64,000 nucleotides of DNA. Source: Trichoplax sp. H2 (Eukaryota > Placozoa > Uniplacotomia > Trichoplacea). The position numbers and the translations under genes are program-made. The stretch is from positions 310,001 to 374,000 of the forward strand of contig NOWV01000041.1 in assembly GCA_003344405.1 (NCBI GenBank). The letters run 5' to 3'. A model generated the notes under the pieces. That model did no database searches. It was not told the origin of the DNA and saw only the letters and a list, made by a program, of their open reading frames with translations. Positions within the stretch are counted from its first letter, which is position 1; every line of letters begins with the position of its first letter. Below are positions 47,801 to 60,800 of the stretch, in pieces.

Positions 47801-49990
47801 TTATATTATTGTATTAGAAAATCTAACAATACGTAGATTTAGGAGTATTAATCAAGTTTTTATGGTAATCAATTCTGTGATATAAAAGTAATAGTAGAAT
47901 CATAGTTTTAATTTTATTTTATTTTCACGACTTTCATTACGATATAGTAATTGTATAAAAAGGAGAAAAGTTACTTCAGCGTAGTATCCAATTTATTAAA
48001 TTCTATTACAATTTAACAGCGCCCTTGAGAACAATAAAGATCGCAATAGCAGCTGGCCTGTTTAATGTTATTGACATAAAATAAATTATAAAAGTGGATA
48101 ATTATATACAATTAAGAATGTTTTTTTAGAGCAAAATACATAAGTATCTATTCGATAATTTAATTTATGATTGTATCAATAAACCAATTGTAAAAGGATG
48201 ATATTGTAGACTTGCCACGATATCAACAGAATGTTGATTTAACTCTGGTGCTAACGCTTGAAAGATGACTTAATGGTAATAGTTTCTATTGTTAGCTACT
48301 GATAAACTTTCATGCTCGACTTTATATTAGTAGCCTACTAACTGATAATTTTCTTACGGAAAATGATTTGTTGAATTTATTTAATTGCAGAGTTGGTTAG
48401 TTTTCCTCGATTGAAATATAAATATATCTATTTTAACTGCCTTTGTTATCAGAGTTGATTTAGCAAACTTGCAGCCAATACCTTCTGCAAATAATGATTT
48501 AAAGATTTTGCATAATTAATGACTTGCATTAGCCAATTACTCTAGAAATTAATGCAAATATAAGTGGCATAATTATAGTAAAATGAATATTCTATAATCA
48601 GACTAGCAGCAGCCATTATACTCATTGTCTATAATTAGTGAAGTGATTTATAAACCATTTGCAATTAAATAACTGTACATTCTTAAAATTTGATACAAAT
48701 TAATATAACATGCTATAATTACCGGTAATATAATCCATTGTACGATATATGGAATCATAATTAATTTAAGAAACGCTATTTCTATTTCTGTGCAAGGAAA
48801 TGCTTGACGATAAAATAATTCTGTTCTTCAATTATAAGATTTTATTATGACTTTAAATTTATACTTGAAAGACTTATTGTAAGAAAATGGGATAAAAGAC
48901 AATTAGAAAATTAAATCTAATACATAAGATTATTAAGATTGACGAATCGATCTTAGTAACTTCTTTGGAGAATGTTCACACTGAGAGATATGTTTAAAGG
49001 ATCAGATTACACCTGTAATAATCATGATCAAGTCAAGCAATTATATACGTCAAGAATAAAAAGAAGAATTTAAAGACAATTCTTTTTAAAAATTTGTCAA
49101 TTATTACTTGATAAAAGAATAAGTACTTTAATATGTTATCCTGCTATAGACTTATTGTTACAAAATTAGGTAATTTATGAAGATAGTTTAGTATGTTGCA
49201 AGTTTTTAATGTTCTGGTAATAGCTTTCACTTATTGAAGAGATAATTAATGTGTAAGTAATCTTCCAAAATGTGGAACTTAGAAATAGGTTACAGTCATG
49301 TAGAATAAATACAATGTTTACAGCAATAAGTTAAAATATTTCAATCGGGTTATTATTTAATTATACTTTAACAGAAAAAATTAGTTCATTGCGAGCAAAA
49401 CTAACTTGGTTGAGGATATTTTAAATTTATAAGTGTTACAACGAGAAGACAAAATTGTATTACTAGTTTGATTTACATAAACGAAACTCGTAAAGGATAA
49501 AATTTAAATATTTCAATCAGAAAATAATTTATTTCCTCTCTAAAGGTCGAATAAATAGATAATCGAGAGTTACACAATACGATAATTGTTATTCTATGAG
49601 CTAAGTAAATGTATTGAAATAAAGAAAATAATTTTCGGCATCGTTTATTCTCATCAACTATATTGAGGACTATTTAATATTTTTTGACTGAGCTGTACAG
49701 ATATTCAGTAAAAACATGCTTATATACAATGATATAAACCGAAGTAGCAAAGATAGCAAACTACAAATGTCACGTTTGGATTTTCATACTTGTCAACTGT
49801 ATCAGTGTTATGTACTGTATTAGAGTACAAATATCTATGTTAGGATAATTCTGTTAGCCTATCCTTATTTAGTTAACTTCTAATTTGGATATACTGTGTT
49901 TTAATATAGCACTGACTTTTTATGACAGTGACACTTATACACATACTGAAATTAATAGTTATAATAGGAAATGCTAATCATCTACTTACA
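44856..49990. other. Gene desert, left part
   Basis: Apart from the small ORF at 45307-45423, no ORF of 60 codons or convincing exon was seen on either strand over about 5 kb. The sequence is uniformly A+T-rich without obvious transposon structure. Confidence 0.4.
45307..45423 (-). CDS. Small ORF in a G+C-rich patch, unrecognised
   Basis: ATG at 45421-45423 opens a 38-residue frame starting MNLTDFIPYEIPVYVKFVNS and continuing through a Trp-rich part (LLWNGNVWKRIY). The preceding sequence (AATATAG) could instead be an acceptor, making it an internal exon. A second overlapping frame, from an ATG near 45350, reads MAMSGSVSIGGSENEAG and ends Gly/Ser-rich. The patch 45245-45370 is clearly richer in G+C than its surroundings, as coding exons are here. 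The VxFVN-SS-W pattern is faintly reminiscent of the VHL beta domain, but I do not claim this. Confidence 0.3.
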   Translation of the reverse strand: MNLTDFIPYEIPVYVKFVNSSVDLLWNGNVWKRIYRGL

Positions 49991-50009
49991 GTTCAAATCA
50001 TTGTGATTG

Positions 50010-50885
50010 TAATTTACTTATGGTAGATTGTAAATTATCATGGAAATGTTCCGTGATAGGACATATCGTAATCTGACTATTCTGTATTAGTCATTACATG
50101 TCTATGTTCGTAAATACTGTTGTCTACATTAAGGGAGTAGTAGCTATAATTAATATCTAGTTCAGTAAATGATTCCGATGTTAATTGTATTAAATATGAC
50201 TCATGAACTATTGAGGAATAGTATATCAATGCAGTATATCGTGAAATAAAGTAGATTCTCAAACTTAGTGTTTAATGTAAAATACGAGGCGTCTAAGTCT
50301 TTGTGTAGTCTGCTAGTAGAGCAAAAGTGTTTCTGATAGTGCAGATATCGTTCTTTGATACGTGGTTCAAGGAATTGACTTATTGATCGTACATTACGTT
50401 ATCTTGTTGCAAAGCTGTTTTGTGACATTATGTCACGGTACGAACTACCGTGAAGAAATAGCTATCTAAATTTGGTAAATATAATATAGTGATATCATAT
50501 TACAACTAGTTACTTACAATACGAATTACTCTAATTATAAATGTGTTACAGTAAATTTAATGCTGTGCTGTAATGTGCACTGAAATGATTCTGTGAATGG
50601 ACATATTGTAGTCCGACTGTGAAAAATTAGTTAGTAGATGTTCTCACCTAAGTATTTTTATAAGATAACTCATGAATGTTAGCTGCTGTAGAAGGGTATA
50701 TAAGCCCGTCAGATAGTTGAATAAAGTAGTTCTCAATTGTATAGTTGTTTTAACTAGAATCAAAGGCGTCTAAATTCTTGTGAGGTAGTTAAGGGATACT
50801 GAATCCCGGAGACTATAGTAATTTAGAGGTTTGTTTTACGTTATCCTTGTCACGAAGCTGGTTTGTGACATATAACATAATACAA
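50010..50885. repeat. Large diverged tandem duplication, about 330-540 bp
   Basis: Copy 1 spans about 50010-50545 and copy 2 about 50550-50885. Matching landmarks are GGACATAT(C/T)GTA with TCTGACT/TCCGACT (50059 and 50599), AAAGTAG(A)TTCTCAA, AGGCGTCTAA (about 50287 and 50764), and GTTATC(C)TTGT followed by AAGCTG and TTTGTGACAT. Spacing differs between copies, so copy 2 has lost about 60 bases or more. Confidence 0.65.
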
Positions 50886-53800
50886 CATAACAAATACTAG
50901 CTCTATTTCTGCAACTTTGTCCTTAATCCATAATTTTAGATTAGGCAACTTCCTGCTAAAGGTAATGGCCCATAAATATGCATTTATTATTCGTAGTCAT
51001 TAATGTATCACTGATGTACTTTTATACTGCATTTTTTGTCTCTCTCTACTAGTAGGAAACGCTATTTACTGCAATAAATTATGAGATTAATGCAATAGTA
51101 GTATATAATCAATGTTATAGAAATGATAATTGATGTTATAAACAAGCCTGATATACGCATTACACAATTGAAGCATTACATCTGCGTTTTCGAGAGAATT
51201 TTTTTAAAGGTGATAATAAACTCAATAATTTACGTGAGCGATAATTGGAATAAGCCCTAACATGAGATCTTAGTTACTATTGCTGGCCAGAGATTTTTAA
51301 TTATGAACAAATATCAGACGCTATATGTTTCCTCCCATGGCAAATATTATGATGCATAATGATACAAGTAATGTTAGCATGAAAAAATTTTTCTTACTCT
51401 TTAATAATATAAAATTAAAGTCACATTAAGCTCACAAAATTACATGTATAGTAAGTAATACAAGCAGTATACCTGACTCAAATCTTTATATATAATTAAT
51501 CATAAAATTGTATTATGTCTTTAATTTTATCTTATTCTACAATAGCTATTATTACCGGAACTGAAAGAACATTCAAAGGAAGAGCAATTGTAGGAATAAG
51601 TGATCGTAAAGTAAAAGCTACCTTGATTTGCTTATTTTTTGTAGAATCGTAGTTAGCATATTTCCCTTGCTAACACCTTTTTGACACTTTTAGTTCGTAA
51701 ATATATAAACTAGTCTGTTATATCAAACTTCACTTCACATAGTAGTGATTACAATATAAAGTTTGTTTTAATAAGCTGTAAAAATTTTGTTCATGCTTTA
51801 TAATGTATTTTCACCTCTACTACAGATTTGTGCTTTTTAATTACTATGAGGTTGATGCTTCAGCAGTAATGCAAAACTAGTAAAGATGGCAATGAAATTT
51901 GGTAAATTGTTATTTTTATTACTGATGTCGTAATTTTTGTTATTAAACACTAGTATTTTGACTAAATTAATTACTTGAAAATATTTTTAATTATTTTGAT
52001 TGTTCTTTTACGTTTGAGTGTTCCTTTATTTTTTACAAATATTTATTTTAAATCTAATTTCGTTGCTAAGTAAAGTATATCGCCTAATTTTGATGGATTA
52101 ATTCACAAATAAATCAATTCATAAATTCTATGGATGTTGTTGTTTATGTTATATATTTACTGATGGATTATATCATGTGAGAGAGGAAACTTTGTCTCGC
52201 CCTTAAGAAAAGAGTGATATAGACTGGATTATGATTAGTTTATTAAATATTTAATACAATTGGACGTAATTTGAATACGATAAATATATCACTAAGAAAT
52301 TTTACTAAAACTTAAGGTATGGAATTGTAAGACTGCTTAACCTTTCATATTAGTACGTGCTGGATTTTTATACTGGTTGTAAATCAATGTTGATAAAAAT
52401 TAGGTATGATATAGGATCAGATATCTCTAGAGCGGAATGCTTTGGCTATATTAGCTATTACTGATAAATTGTGTAATAAATATTCCTGTAATTATGAAAT
52501 TGAAAATTTTTAGCTAAATAATTATGCAATAATAGTTATGATGATGCAAATCATAAAAATTTCGGTATTTTAATTGATTATAATGGCAACAATATCATAT
52601 GTATACTTGTATCCAGTATTCCAATAAAAGATATCTTTAAGCTTAAAGCTTGGAATATGGTATACTGCATGTACGCAGGTCAGAATCTCAGATCTTTCGC
52701 TTTCCTCTTGTAGTGGTTTTAGCTAATTACAGTAGTAATGTATTTTGCAGATGAATGAGTAATATGAAGTAAAACACTAAATGACGTAGAATAATTGATT
52801 GTTCTTAATTAAGTAATCTAAAACGCGGGCTGATACAACGGCTTTTATTTCAGCGCGATGACGAATAAGCTTTCTCTCATGGAAGGAATAAATTCATTTT
52901 TGAGTCAAGGTACCAACTGTCAAGCAGCCCCAAAATTGGTTAAAGATAAAAATTATAAGATTGTACGAAAATAGCTAAAGTTTTTCATACAATATAAATA
53001 TAAGCTTGACTGAGTCTCTATTTATTGAGGATATTCACAGCATGTATTGTAATCCTTCTACAACGGTGGTCATATTAGAACTTTTGTAATTGTATGTATA
53101 CGTTGTAGACAGGCCATTAAAAGTAGATAGTCTTTGGTATTATTAGAAGAACTACATCTTATGCGATAGAGTGAAATTTACCACTAACAACAGTTTTTGT
53201 TTTGATAGTTTGAAGATGCCGTATTACAACTACACATTAATGCGATGTCTTATATGAAAATTAAACTACACGCTATGGTAGCGCATATTAATATTATGAA
53301 AATGAAATGTGTCAAATAGAAAATTTGAATACCTATCCCCGTATTTTAAATAATTATCGAATAGACATAAGTAGGCTAATTTCATATTTGGTTGGTACAC
53401 GCCAAATCGTAGAATTGTCAATAACGCGTCGATAAGACCAGTAAGTGTCGGTCTACAGGTCTAAAATTCGTGAGGTCCAGATAAGCTGACGAATCTTAGT
53501 TAAATGCAAGATATGAAATTTTGTTTTAATTATTCCTGAAAGATATCCAGAATATTATATGATCTATTTGTGAGTGGTAAAAGGAATTAAAGTCTCGTAA
53601 ATCACACAGTACATATAACTGCTAGTTAATCTAGCGTTCTAGGCCGCACATTGAAATAAGAGATTGCCCTGCATTCAAATGATCTCGTCATACATTTAGC
53701 TGACAGATGAATATCTCTAACAGCTCTAGCATTTTATTTTGCATACTGGAAATAGGATCGCATACTAAACTTTCATTTGTACAGTGAGGATTTTAAGCAA

Positions 53801-54841
53801 AATTTGTGTTATTCTCTCGATGCTAGTGGCTTTGCTTAAAAATTGCTGAGTGCAATTGAAGCTAATGTGGCAGATCCGAACCCAGCCTACTAGTAAAAAG
53901 GAAGACTATAGTTTGGCTTGTAGTGGTATTGTGTCTGTATTTTTAGACTGATTGCGAATAAGTTATAGATTGCCTTTTTTATTAACGCTAAAGCAATATT
54001 TAGAAACGGAAAAGGATAGTTTAAATAGCTACGTTTTTTCTACTTTTGTCTTAATCAAATCCAAACATATTTATAAATTCTATTGTTTAGAGATTGAAAT
54101 ACTGATTCAGTTTATCCAGATTCTGGAACAGTTGAGTTATGAACTGAAATATACTCACTAAAAATTAACCTTAGAGTGACATCTAAGAATAAGAGTAATT
54201 ATTGTGTTTTAAAACATCAATTTTTAAATTTTATTGCTGCACTTATGGTATAGCTACAAATTTTGTTATACTCCCTTACTCTTTTATATATTCTTAAAGA
54301 CCAAGTTTAATTGTCAGAATCGATTTGTAATTAAATAAAATGCAAGAATATGAATATTAATTAATGAATCACAAAGCCGAGTTCCTGATAAAGAATAGCA
54401 GATTGTAAACGTTTAAGAATGACCCAACTAAACAGCACTAGAAAATTTTGCAACCGTGGATATCATTTTAATCCATTACAACGCATCATAGCATTCTTCT
54501 ACATTTAGAGCATATGCCTCTTGGCGGGCTTTCTCTTGATATGCATAGAAATAGGTAAATACATTTAGCAGTAAAATTTACTATATTGAAATAAGGACGA
54601 TAAAATAACGAAATATTTTCATGCGTATGCCGAAAAGCTATGGTCATATCTCTTTTCGTTAAGCTTTCCTTCTATAAGAGATATCCAATCTTCAAAAAAT
54701 AAAATCTACTTCATTTCTGTAGTAGTCTGATACCGAAAACTAAAGTATTTGTTATCTTATGTTGAATTGGATGCTTAGATATTTAACGTAAAAGCTGATA
54801 AATTATGACATTTAATAGAAGAGTTTGTAAAAATTCGAGCT
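50886..54841. other. Gene desert, right part
   Basis: No confident exon was found. One short ATG ORF at 52858-52974 follows a good acceptor-like tract and is listed separately. A 69-codon ORF at 53952-54161 has a coding-like Leu/Glu mix but no recognisable motif or splice support. Confidence 0.35.
52858..52974 (+). CDS. Small ORF after a strong acceptor-like tract, unrecognised
   Basis: CTTTTATTTCAG ends at 52853 and is followed by an open frame whose ATG starts MTNKLSLMEGINSFLSQ and continues to CQAAPKLVKDKN before TAG, 38 residues in all. It could be a terminal exon or an independent small ORF. No family is recognised and no upstream partner was found. Confidence 0.2.
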   Translation: MTNKLSLMEGINSFLSQGTNCQAAPKLVKDKNYKIVRK

Positions 54842-56725
54842 TTATTTAATCACTGTACGAAATTGTTTATTCATTACAAAATAAAAAATTGAATTAATAG
54901 CAGATGAAATATCTGTTAATGCCATAGTAATTAGTCGAATGTCTGGATGTCTTTATGGCCAAACAGATCCTTCAGCTAAATTACTGTCACTAAAGCAAAA
55001 TTGACCAAGAAAATGACTACCTGTGTAAAGCTTACCCAAATCGAATAATACAAGAAAGAGAACTTTCATTATTAATTATCTTCTTACCCGATGCTACTCC
55101 TTTAATCTATAAATGTCAAGGGTCATACTTGTTTGCTGACTTTGTAATATGGACGTAAATTAGTTGGCATATGTACTTAATAAACATGTTACGATATTTT
55201 TATATGTACTGTACTTAAACATTTACGATAGCATTCAAGTCGGACTCCGTAGAATGATACGATTTTTTGGTTACAAATATGAAGTATTAAAAATAAAATG
55301 AGCAATAGTGCACTAACTAAGAATATATTTCGTCACTATGGACATTTTTGCTGTTAATCTTATATTAAATTGACTTGTAAAACTAAGCCTTTCTAATATG
55401 TTGAAATTAGTCAGTAAAAATATAATGTATCATAAATAGAAAGAAAAGATACATTAGGTTGGTTTACACACGATGTGAAGGTTAATCAGAATTTTAGTAA
55501 GCACTGCTAAAGGTTTTATAGTATAGAGCAAAAGCATCAAATGCAAGATAATTTAAAAGACCAATTTTTACTAGTAACATAAGCAACAATTTTCGAAGAT
55601 AAATTGCAGATTGTATCTCTAGTTAATTAAAATAAAACTCATCAGAGAGTAGAAAAAGAATGCGATACTTCGCTAAGAAGATAAAATTTACATCATTCAC
55701 ATAACCTCAACAATACTGATCTAAATATAATTTCTACTATACAAAATAGGAATCGAAACCATCTGACTTTTTTTTGCTTTAGAAGCCACCATTGCAAGCT
55801 TATGGCTGTGTTGCATATTTAATAATGTAGTTGAACTGATACAAATTGAAAGCTGTATTCCAATAATTACGAAGGATATAATTGTGGATATAGTGGCTGG
55901 CCAGAAATGGATATTCTCCCAAATGATACTCGGTATATCCAGATAGTGGACAATTTGTAAAGTAGATGGATCGATTGTATAGTGAGAGCTATCAACCTAA
56001 CATAAAGAAAAGTCAGTAAAAGAGTAAGTATGATTTTAATTTATTAAATTAAAGTATTACAGTGTATTGAGAATTTAAAATTTCGTATATTGAATAAATA
56101 AAAATGGTTTTAAGTTGAGTAGCAGTAGTCCGAACAATTGCAAACGAAATTATTTTACATCAGACAGCTAGAATTTATTTAGCCTAATTCAAGCAATGTA
56201 ATTTAAAGGATATTATTTTTTAGAAGGAATGATAATAAACTAAATAATCTAAGATATACTTAAAAGAAATAATATATTTACGTATGATAGCGCGGTAGAT
56301 ATTGCGATGGATATCGAGATCACATCGAAGTAATGCCTTGAATTATCCATGTTGATATCCAAAATGCGATGAGTATATAACGCTAATTAGCTAGCCTTTT
56401 ACGATGACATAGTGCATATGATTGAAGATACCGAACTCTTTGAACAGCCAAATATCTCTCAAATGCTAATAATGTAAAGATAAAGCACACAATTACTGTG
56501 CAATCTACGGTTACCCTTTTATAAATGTTACATGGCTTATAGTGTTGATTTTTTGGTAATAAAACGTTCGGAATCAACATTAAAACAGAAATGATACAAT
56601 TAACTTTACTAGCTAATACCACAAGCTGCAAAAGTTGAAAATGAATTTTAGCAAAGTTAGGGCGTCTTGGCATTAATTTGGCGAATGAAAGGAATGCTAT
56701 TACATTATCAATGAAACCAGTAGCA
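54842..56725 (-). pseudogene. Rhodopsin-family (class A) GPCR, apparently broken
   Basis: 56386..56725 reads from an acceptor (GTTAG) through TM1 (GFIDNVIAFLSFAKL), TM2 and TM3, with an ERY-type motif (LLAFERYLAV). The same frame then meets TAG at 56383-56385 and continues directly into a TM4-like helix (ILIAFWISTWIIQGITS) up to TGA at 56320-56322. 55760..55996 gives loop 2 plus TM5 (FWPATISTIISFVIIGIQLS) and a basic loop. 54956..54975 leads into TM7 (LITMALTDISSAINSIFYF, then helix 8 NKQFRTVIK and a stop at 54842), but TAA at 54953-54955 precedes it in frame. No clear TM6 was found. Stops inside otherwise good helices suggest a decayed gene; unusual splicing or sequence errors are the alternatives. 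Confidence 0.5.
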
Positions 56726-57844
56726 CTAACGATAGTAGTTCATGGCTCAGTAGCTTCTAAAAGTCGATTACGGCCAAAACAATCGATGTAGCAATTAAAT
56801 AGAATAAAATAAAGATTATATATTAGTATTTCATAGTCTTCATGTTGCTAATAAAGTTTCAATACAGCAGTTAATATGAATAATTGATATCCGTGGGCAA
56901 CAGCTAGTCGTACCATAAATTATTTTTATACTGAATAGACATTTAGGCAAATATATATTACATTCATCAGCAATATTCATGTCAATGCTGCGATTAAACT
57001 GCATTCCAGTGCCATACTGTGGGCTCTTAACTTAATTGTGATGCTCACCGTGGCTTTTAAGCGGCCATAAAAGCTATAGATTTATTATATTGCAATAGAG
57101 ACGCGTATTCCAATTGCAAATTTTTAATTAAAATTTGAATATTTTTGTATCACGAATGTCTTTGCGAGCTAGACGATTTAGGCCTAACGGATTGCTTATA
57201 ATAAAACGCACTTTTAATATTTCGTATAGCACTATTCTCTTAAGAGAATTATAAAAGAAAGGAAGAATGGAGCTATACGCGTATTATAGTATTTATATGT
57301 TTTCTTTGTCAAATTCGTAACAGTTTGTAATGTAAATGAAGATTTAATTGTTATTGTAGTACTTATAAGTATAGTATACTCTAGAAAACTTTAAGAAATT
57401 CAAAGCAACCGATTTAATCCCTTGGGTCCTTAACCGTCACGATTTACCAGAACTGATGTTAGGCTATGTTCAGACGGGAAAATAACGATAATTTTTCAAT
57501 TCTTTAATCTGTTTTACAACGCCGATTTTAACCTTAATTCTATTACGCCGTTATCACTACCTTTTGCGATAATGGCAAGTTTTTCGATCCGTAGTTTAAT
57601 TGCAACAGAGCCATGAAAATAATAATTTTTGTCATCATCCATGTGGCGGATTAGATTTGGATAGAATATTAATCTAAAACATAGCATTTGGGTTTATTCG
57701 CTTGGACCGAAGCTAATAAAAAAGTTGCAATAGAAAATTAATTTCAACGTTAACTTATTCTTAACAAGAAAAAGGGTGTTAATCCATAATTGAATATACT
57801 ATAATAGATATTCTATCACCAATCACTGCTATAAAACCTGTTAA
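56726..57844. other. Divergent intergenic region between GPCR and aminopeptidase
   Basis: About 1.1 kb separate the leftward GPCR remnant from the rightward aminopeptidase start, so promoters for both would lie here. I see no clear TATA box, repeat or RNA gene. An N-terminal exon of the GPCR would be expected here but is not evident. Confidence 0.4.
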
Positions 57845-60800
57845 ATGACAAGAATGGCTTCCGAAACTAAGTATTACCTGCTAAAATCAGAAGAGCATGA
57901 ACAAACAGCAAGCAAGAAAAACGATCACCCTAGTGTCGATTATTTCTGTGTTCGTCAACAAGTTATACGAAAAGAAATCTGTTGCATGCTTATTTGTATG
58001 GCGATTTTTTCAATGGTTTTGATAGGGTTATTTATTACTGCTGCTATTCAGCATAGAAAATCGCAATTTATTCCATCTCAGAAAGATAATGAATCTGAGA
58101 ATAATAGTATGATCTTATCACCGTCATCAGCTAAATCATTTCCTTATCATGGTTACAGATTACCACTCCATATTTATCCGAACTATTATGCAATTCATCT
58201 TCACCCAAAATATGATCAGTTAATCACTCATGGTAGCATGATCATTGTCGTGACTTGCCAAGAAAAAACTGATTTCATTATTTTACATAAGAAACAAATA
58301 GTAATTAGTACTATTTCAATAAGCAGTGTTAACAACAGAAATGACAGTATTAAAGTGATTAAAACTGCAGAAAAATCTAAATATAACTTTTACTACCTTC
58401 AGTTAGAAGATTATTTACAACCTAATCATCAGTATATCATTCATGTGAAATTTACTAGTTACATTAGAACTAAAATTCTGAATGGATTCTATCGATCTCA
58501 TTACAAGACCACTAATGGAACGACTAGGTTAGCCAATTTTAAGTCTAGTATTTAAAGATATGTTTTGTGAAGAATAGATTTGTAGTTAATAAAGGTAATA
58601 TTAGAAATAATAAGTCTTGAAAGATTTCTTACTTACCTTAAGCTTTTTTACATATCATTTTATTTTGGTAAGACAGTCACAATAAAAGTTTCTGCCTGAG
58701 ATGCTGAAATTAATTCACAGTTAAATTTTCCATTATCATTAGTTAAAATAATTCCAATTTAAGAACGGAGTCTTATCGGAAAGTCTTTACCTTGCGTAAT
58801 GATATTCATTTACTATCATATAATTCATATCCCACAGTATGGCAACTGGTGTTAATATAGTAATATTAAGATAGTATCAGTAGTATATACCAGTAGTACA
58901 ATTTAAGTAAAATTAATATTTATCAGTTTGGTGTACTGTAGCAATTAATGTACATACTAGATAAAATAGAATAGATATTGAATTCACTCGGTCTGTTTTC
59001 TTTTCAGTAATTTGAAACTGACTAATATATAAGAATGTAGTACATATAAAATTCAGTAAATTTTATCTCATCCTTAAACAGTTAATACAAGAAACGCAAT
59101 ACTCATAATACGACTGATTAGTATCTCTTTTTTCACTACAGTATAAACACAATATTTATATATAGCATCTGAAAGCTATTTTATTAAAATATAATTTATC
59201 TTTGTTATATCTTCATTCTATGATAGATATTTTTATAGCACTCTCTTCGAGTCAACACACGCTAGAGCTGTATTTCCTTGCTTTGATGAACCTGTAATGA
59301 AAGCAATTTTTTCCATAAGTATTACTGTCCCAAATGGCTACTCTGCTCTCTCCAATACTCGTTTATATTTAACAAAAAGACTTTCTAATCAGAAAGTTTT
59401 CTATAAGTTTCGTCCTTCACCAAAAATGAGTGTATATTTAGTCGCACTTGTAGTGTCTGATTTTAAACATCTCGAAGGAAAGACTACTTCTAATATAAGT
59501 GTAAGTTAGCAATTTTTATACAATGAAATGATATGCCTAAGTAGATATTATCGGACTAATAAAATTCATTTTCTTCGCTTTAGAACCATAACATATAATT
59601 CTTGTTAATGCTATCTATATTTTTGTCATCTAGATAAATAATAGTGTAATTGTATCCTATAAATTATCTCCTATTCATTCTATAATCAGGTTCGAACATG
59701 GGCAAATCCGCGCCTTTGTCAACATACAAAATACTCATTGAATATCGCTATAAAAATTATACCATTCTACGAAAGAATTTATGGTATTGCTTATCCTTTA
59801 TCTAAGATGGGTAATTATCAATTGAAGATGATCTGTTTGATATATCGATTCTTTCCTATTTAAAATCTTACCTGTGACGATAACATAAATAGATAGATTG
59901 AGAAATGAATTGATATAACTCTTTTATACGAGCAGATATGGTCGTAGTACCCCAGTTCGCTGATGGAGCCATGGAAAATTGGGGATTAATTACTTACAGA
60001 GAGACATCGATGATATATAATAAACTCACTGATGCATTGCATACTAAGCAGATAGTTGCACTCACTGTTGCACACGAAATAGCCCATCAGGTGTGTAGCA
60101 TGAAGTTGCAAAAGGAACAATAAAGATAATATTACAGATATTATATACACTTAAGTTTAATATTAAGAAAGAGCTCAGTCTTTATTCATATTTAAAGAAT
60201 GATATATCAGTCATTAGAACTTGACTAAATCCAATTTAATGGCTATAGTGGAAGTTAGCATATTAATTATAGTAATTTTATTAGTGGTTTGGAGACTTAG
60301 TAACGATGAGATGGTGGAACGATGTCTGGTTAAATGAAGGTTTCGCTTCCTATATGGAAAATGTTGGTGCAAATTTTGTTGCTCCGGAATTGAAATTGGT
60401 ATAATGATGATTAAAATTGTTTTGTAAATTAGTTGACTAATTTAAACTATTATATCGAAATATGAATTACTTTACTCAGATGAATTATAGTATAATTTTT
60501 TTGAATGACTAGATGAAGCAGTTTCTGTTTACCAATTATGCTCCGGCACAAGATCAAGATGCCCTACCTACAATTCACCCTATTGTAACACATGCAGCAA
60601 CAGCTGATCAAATCGATTACTTATTTGACGATATTTCTTACCTAAAGGTTCGGCAAAGTAATTCTACTTTTCATGAAATGCGTCCTACACCCCATTATTA
60701 CAGAAATAAAGCATAAATTACCATAGTTTCAAGAAAGAAATGGTTCTAAAATTAACATGATTCATTATATGTGAAATAGGGAGGCTGCATTCTTCGAATG

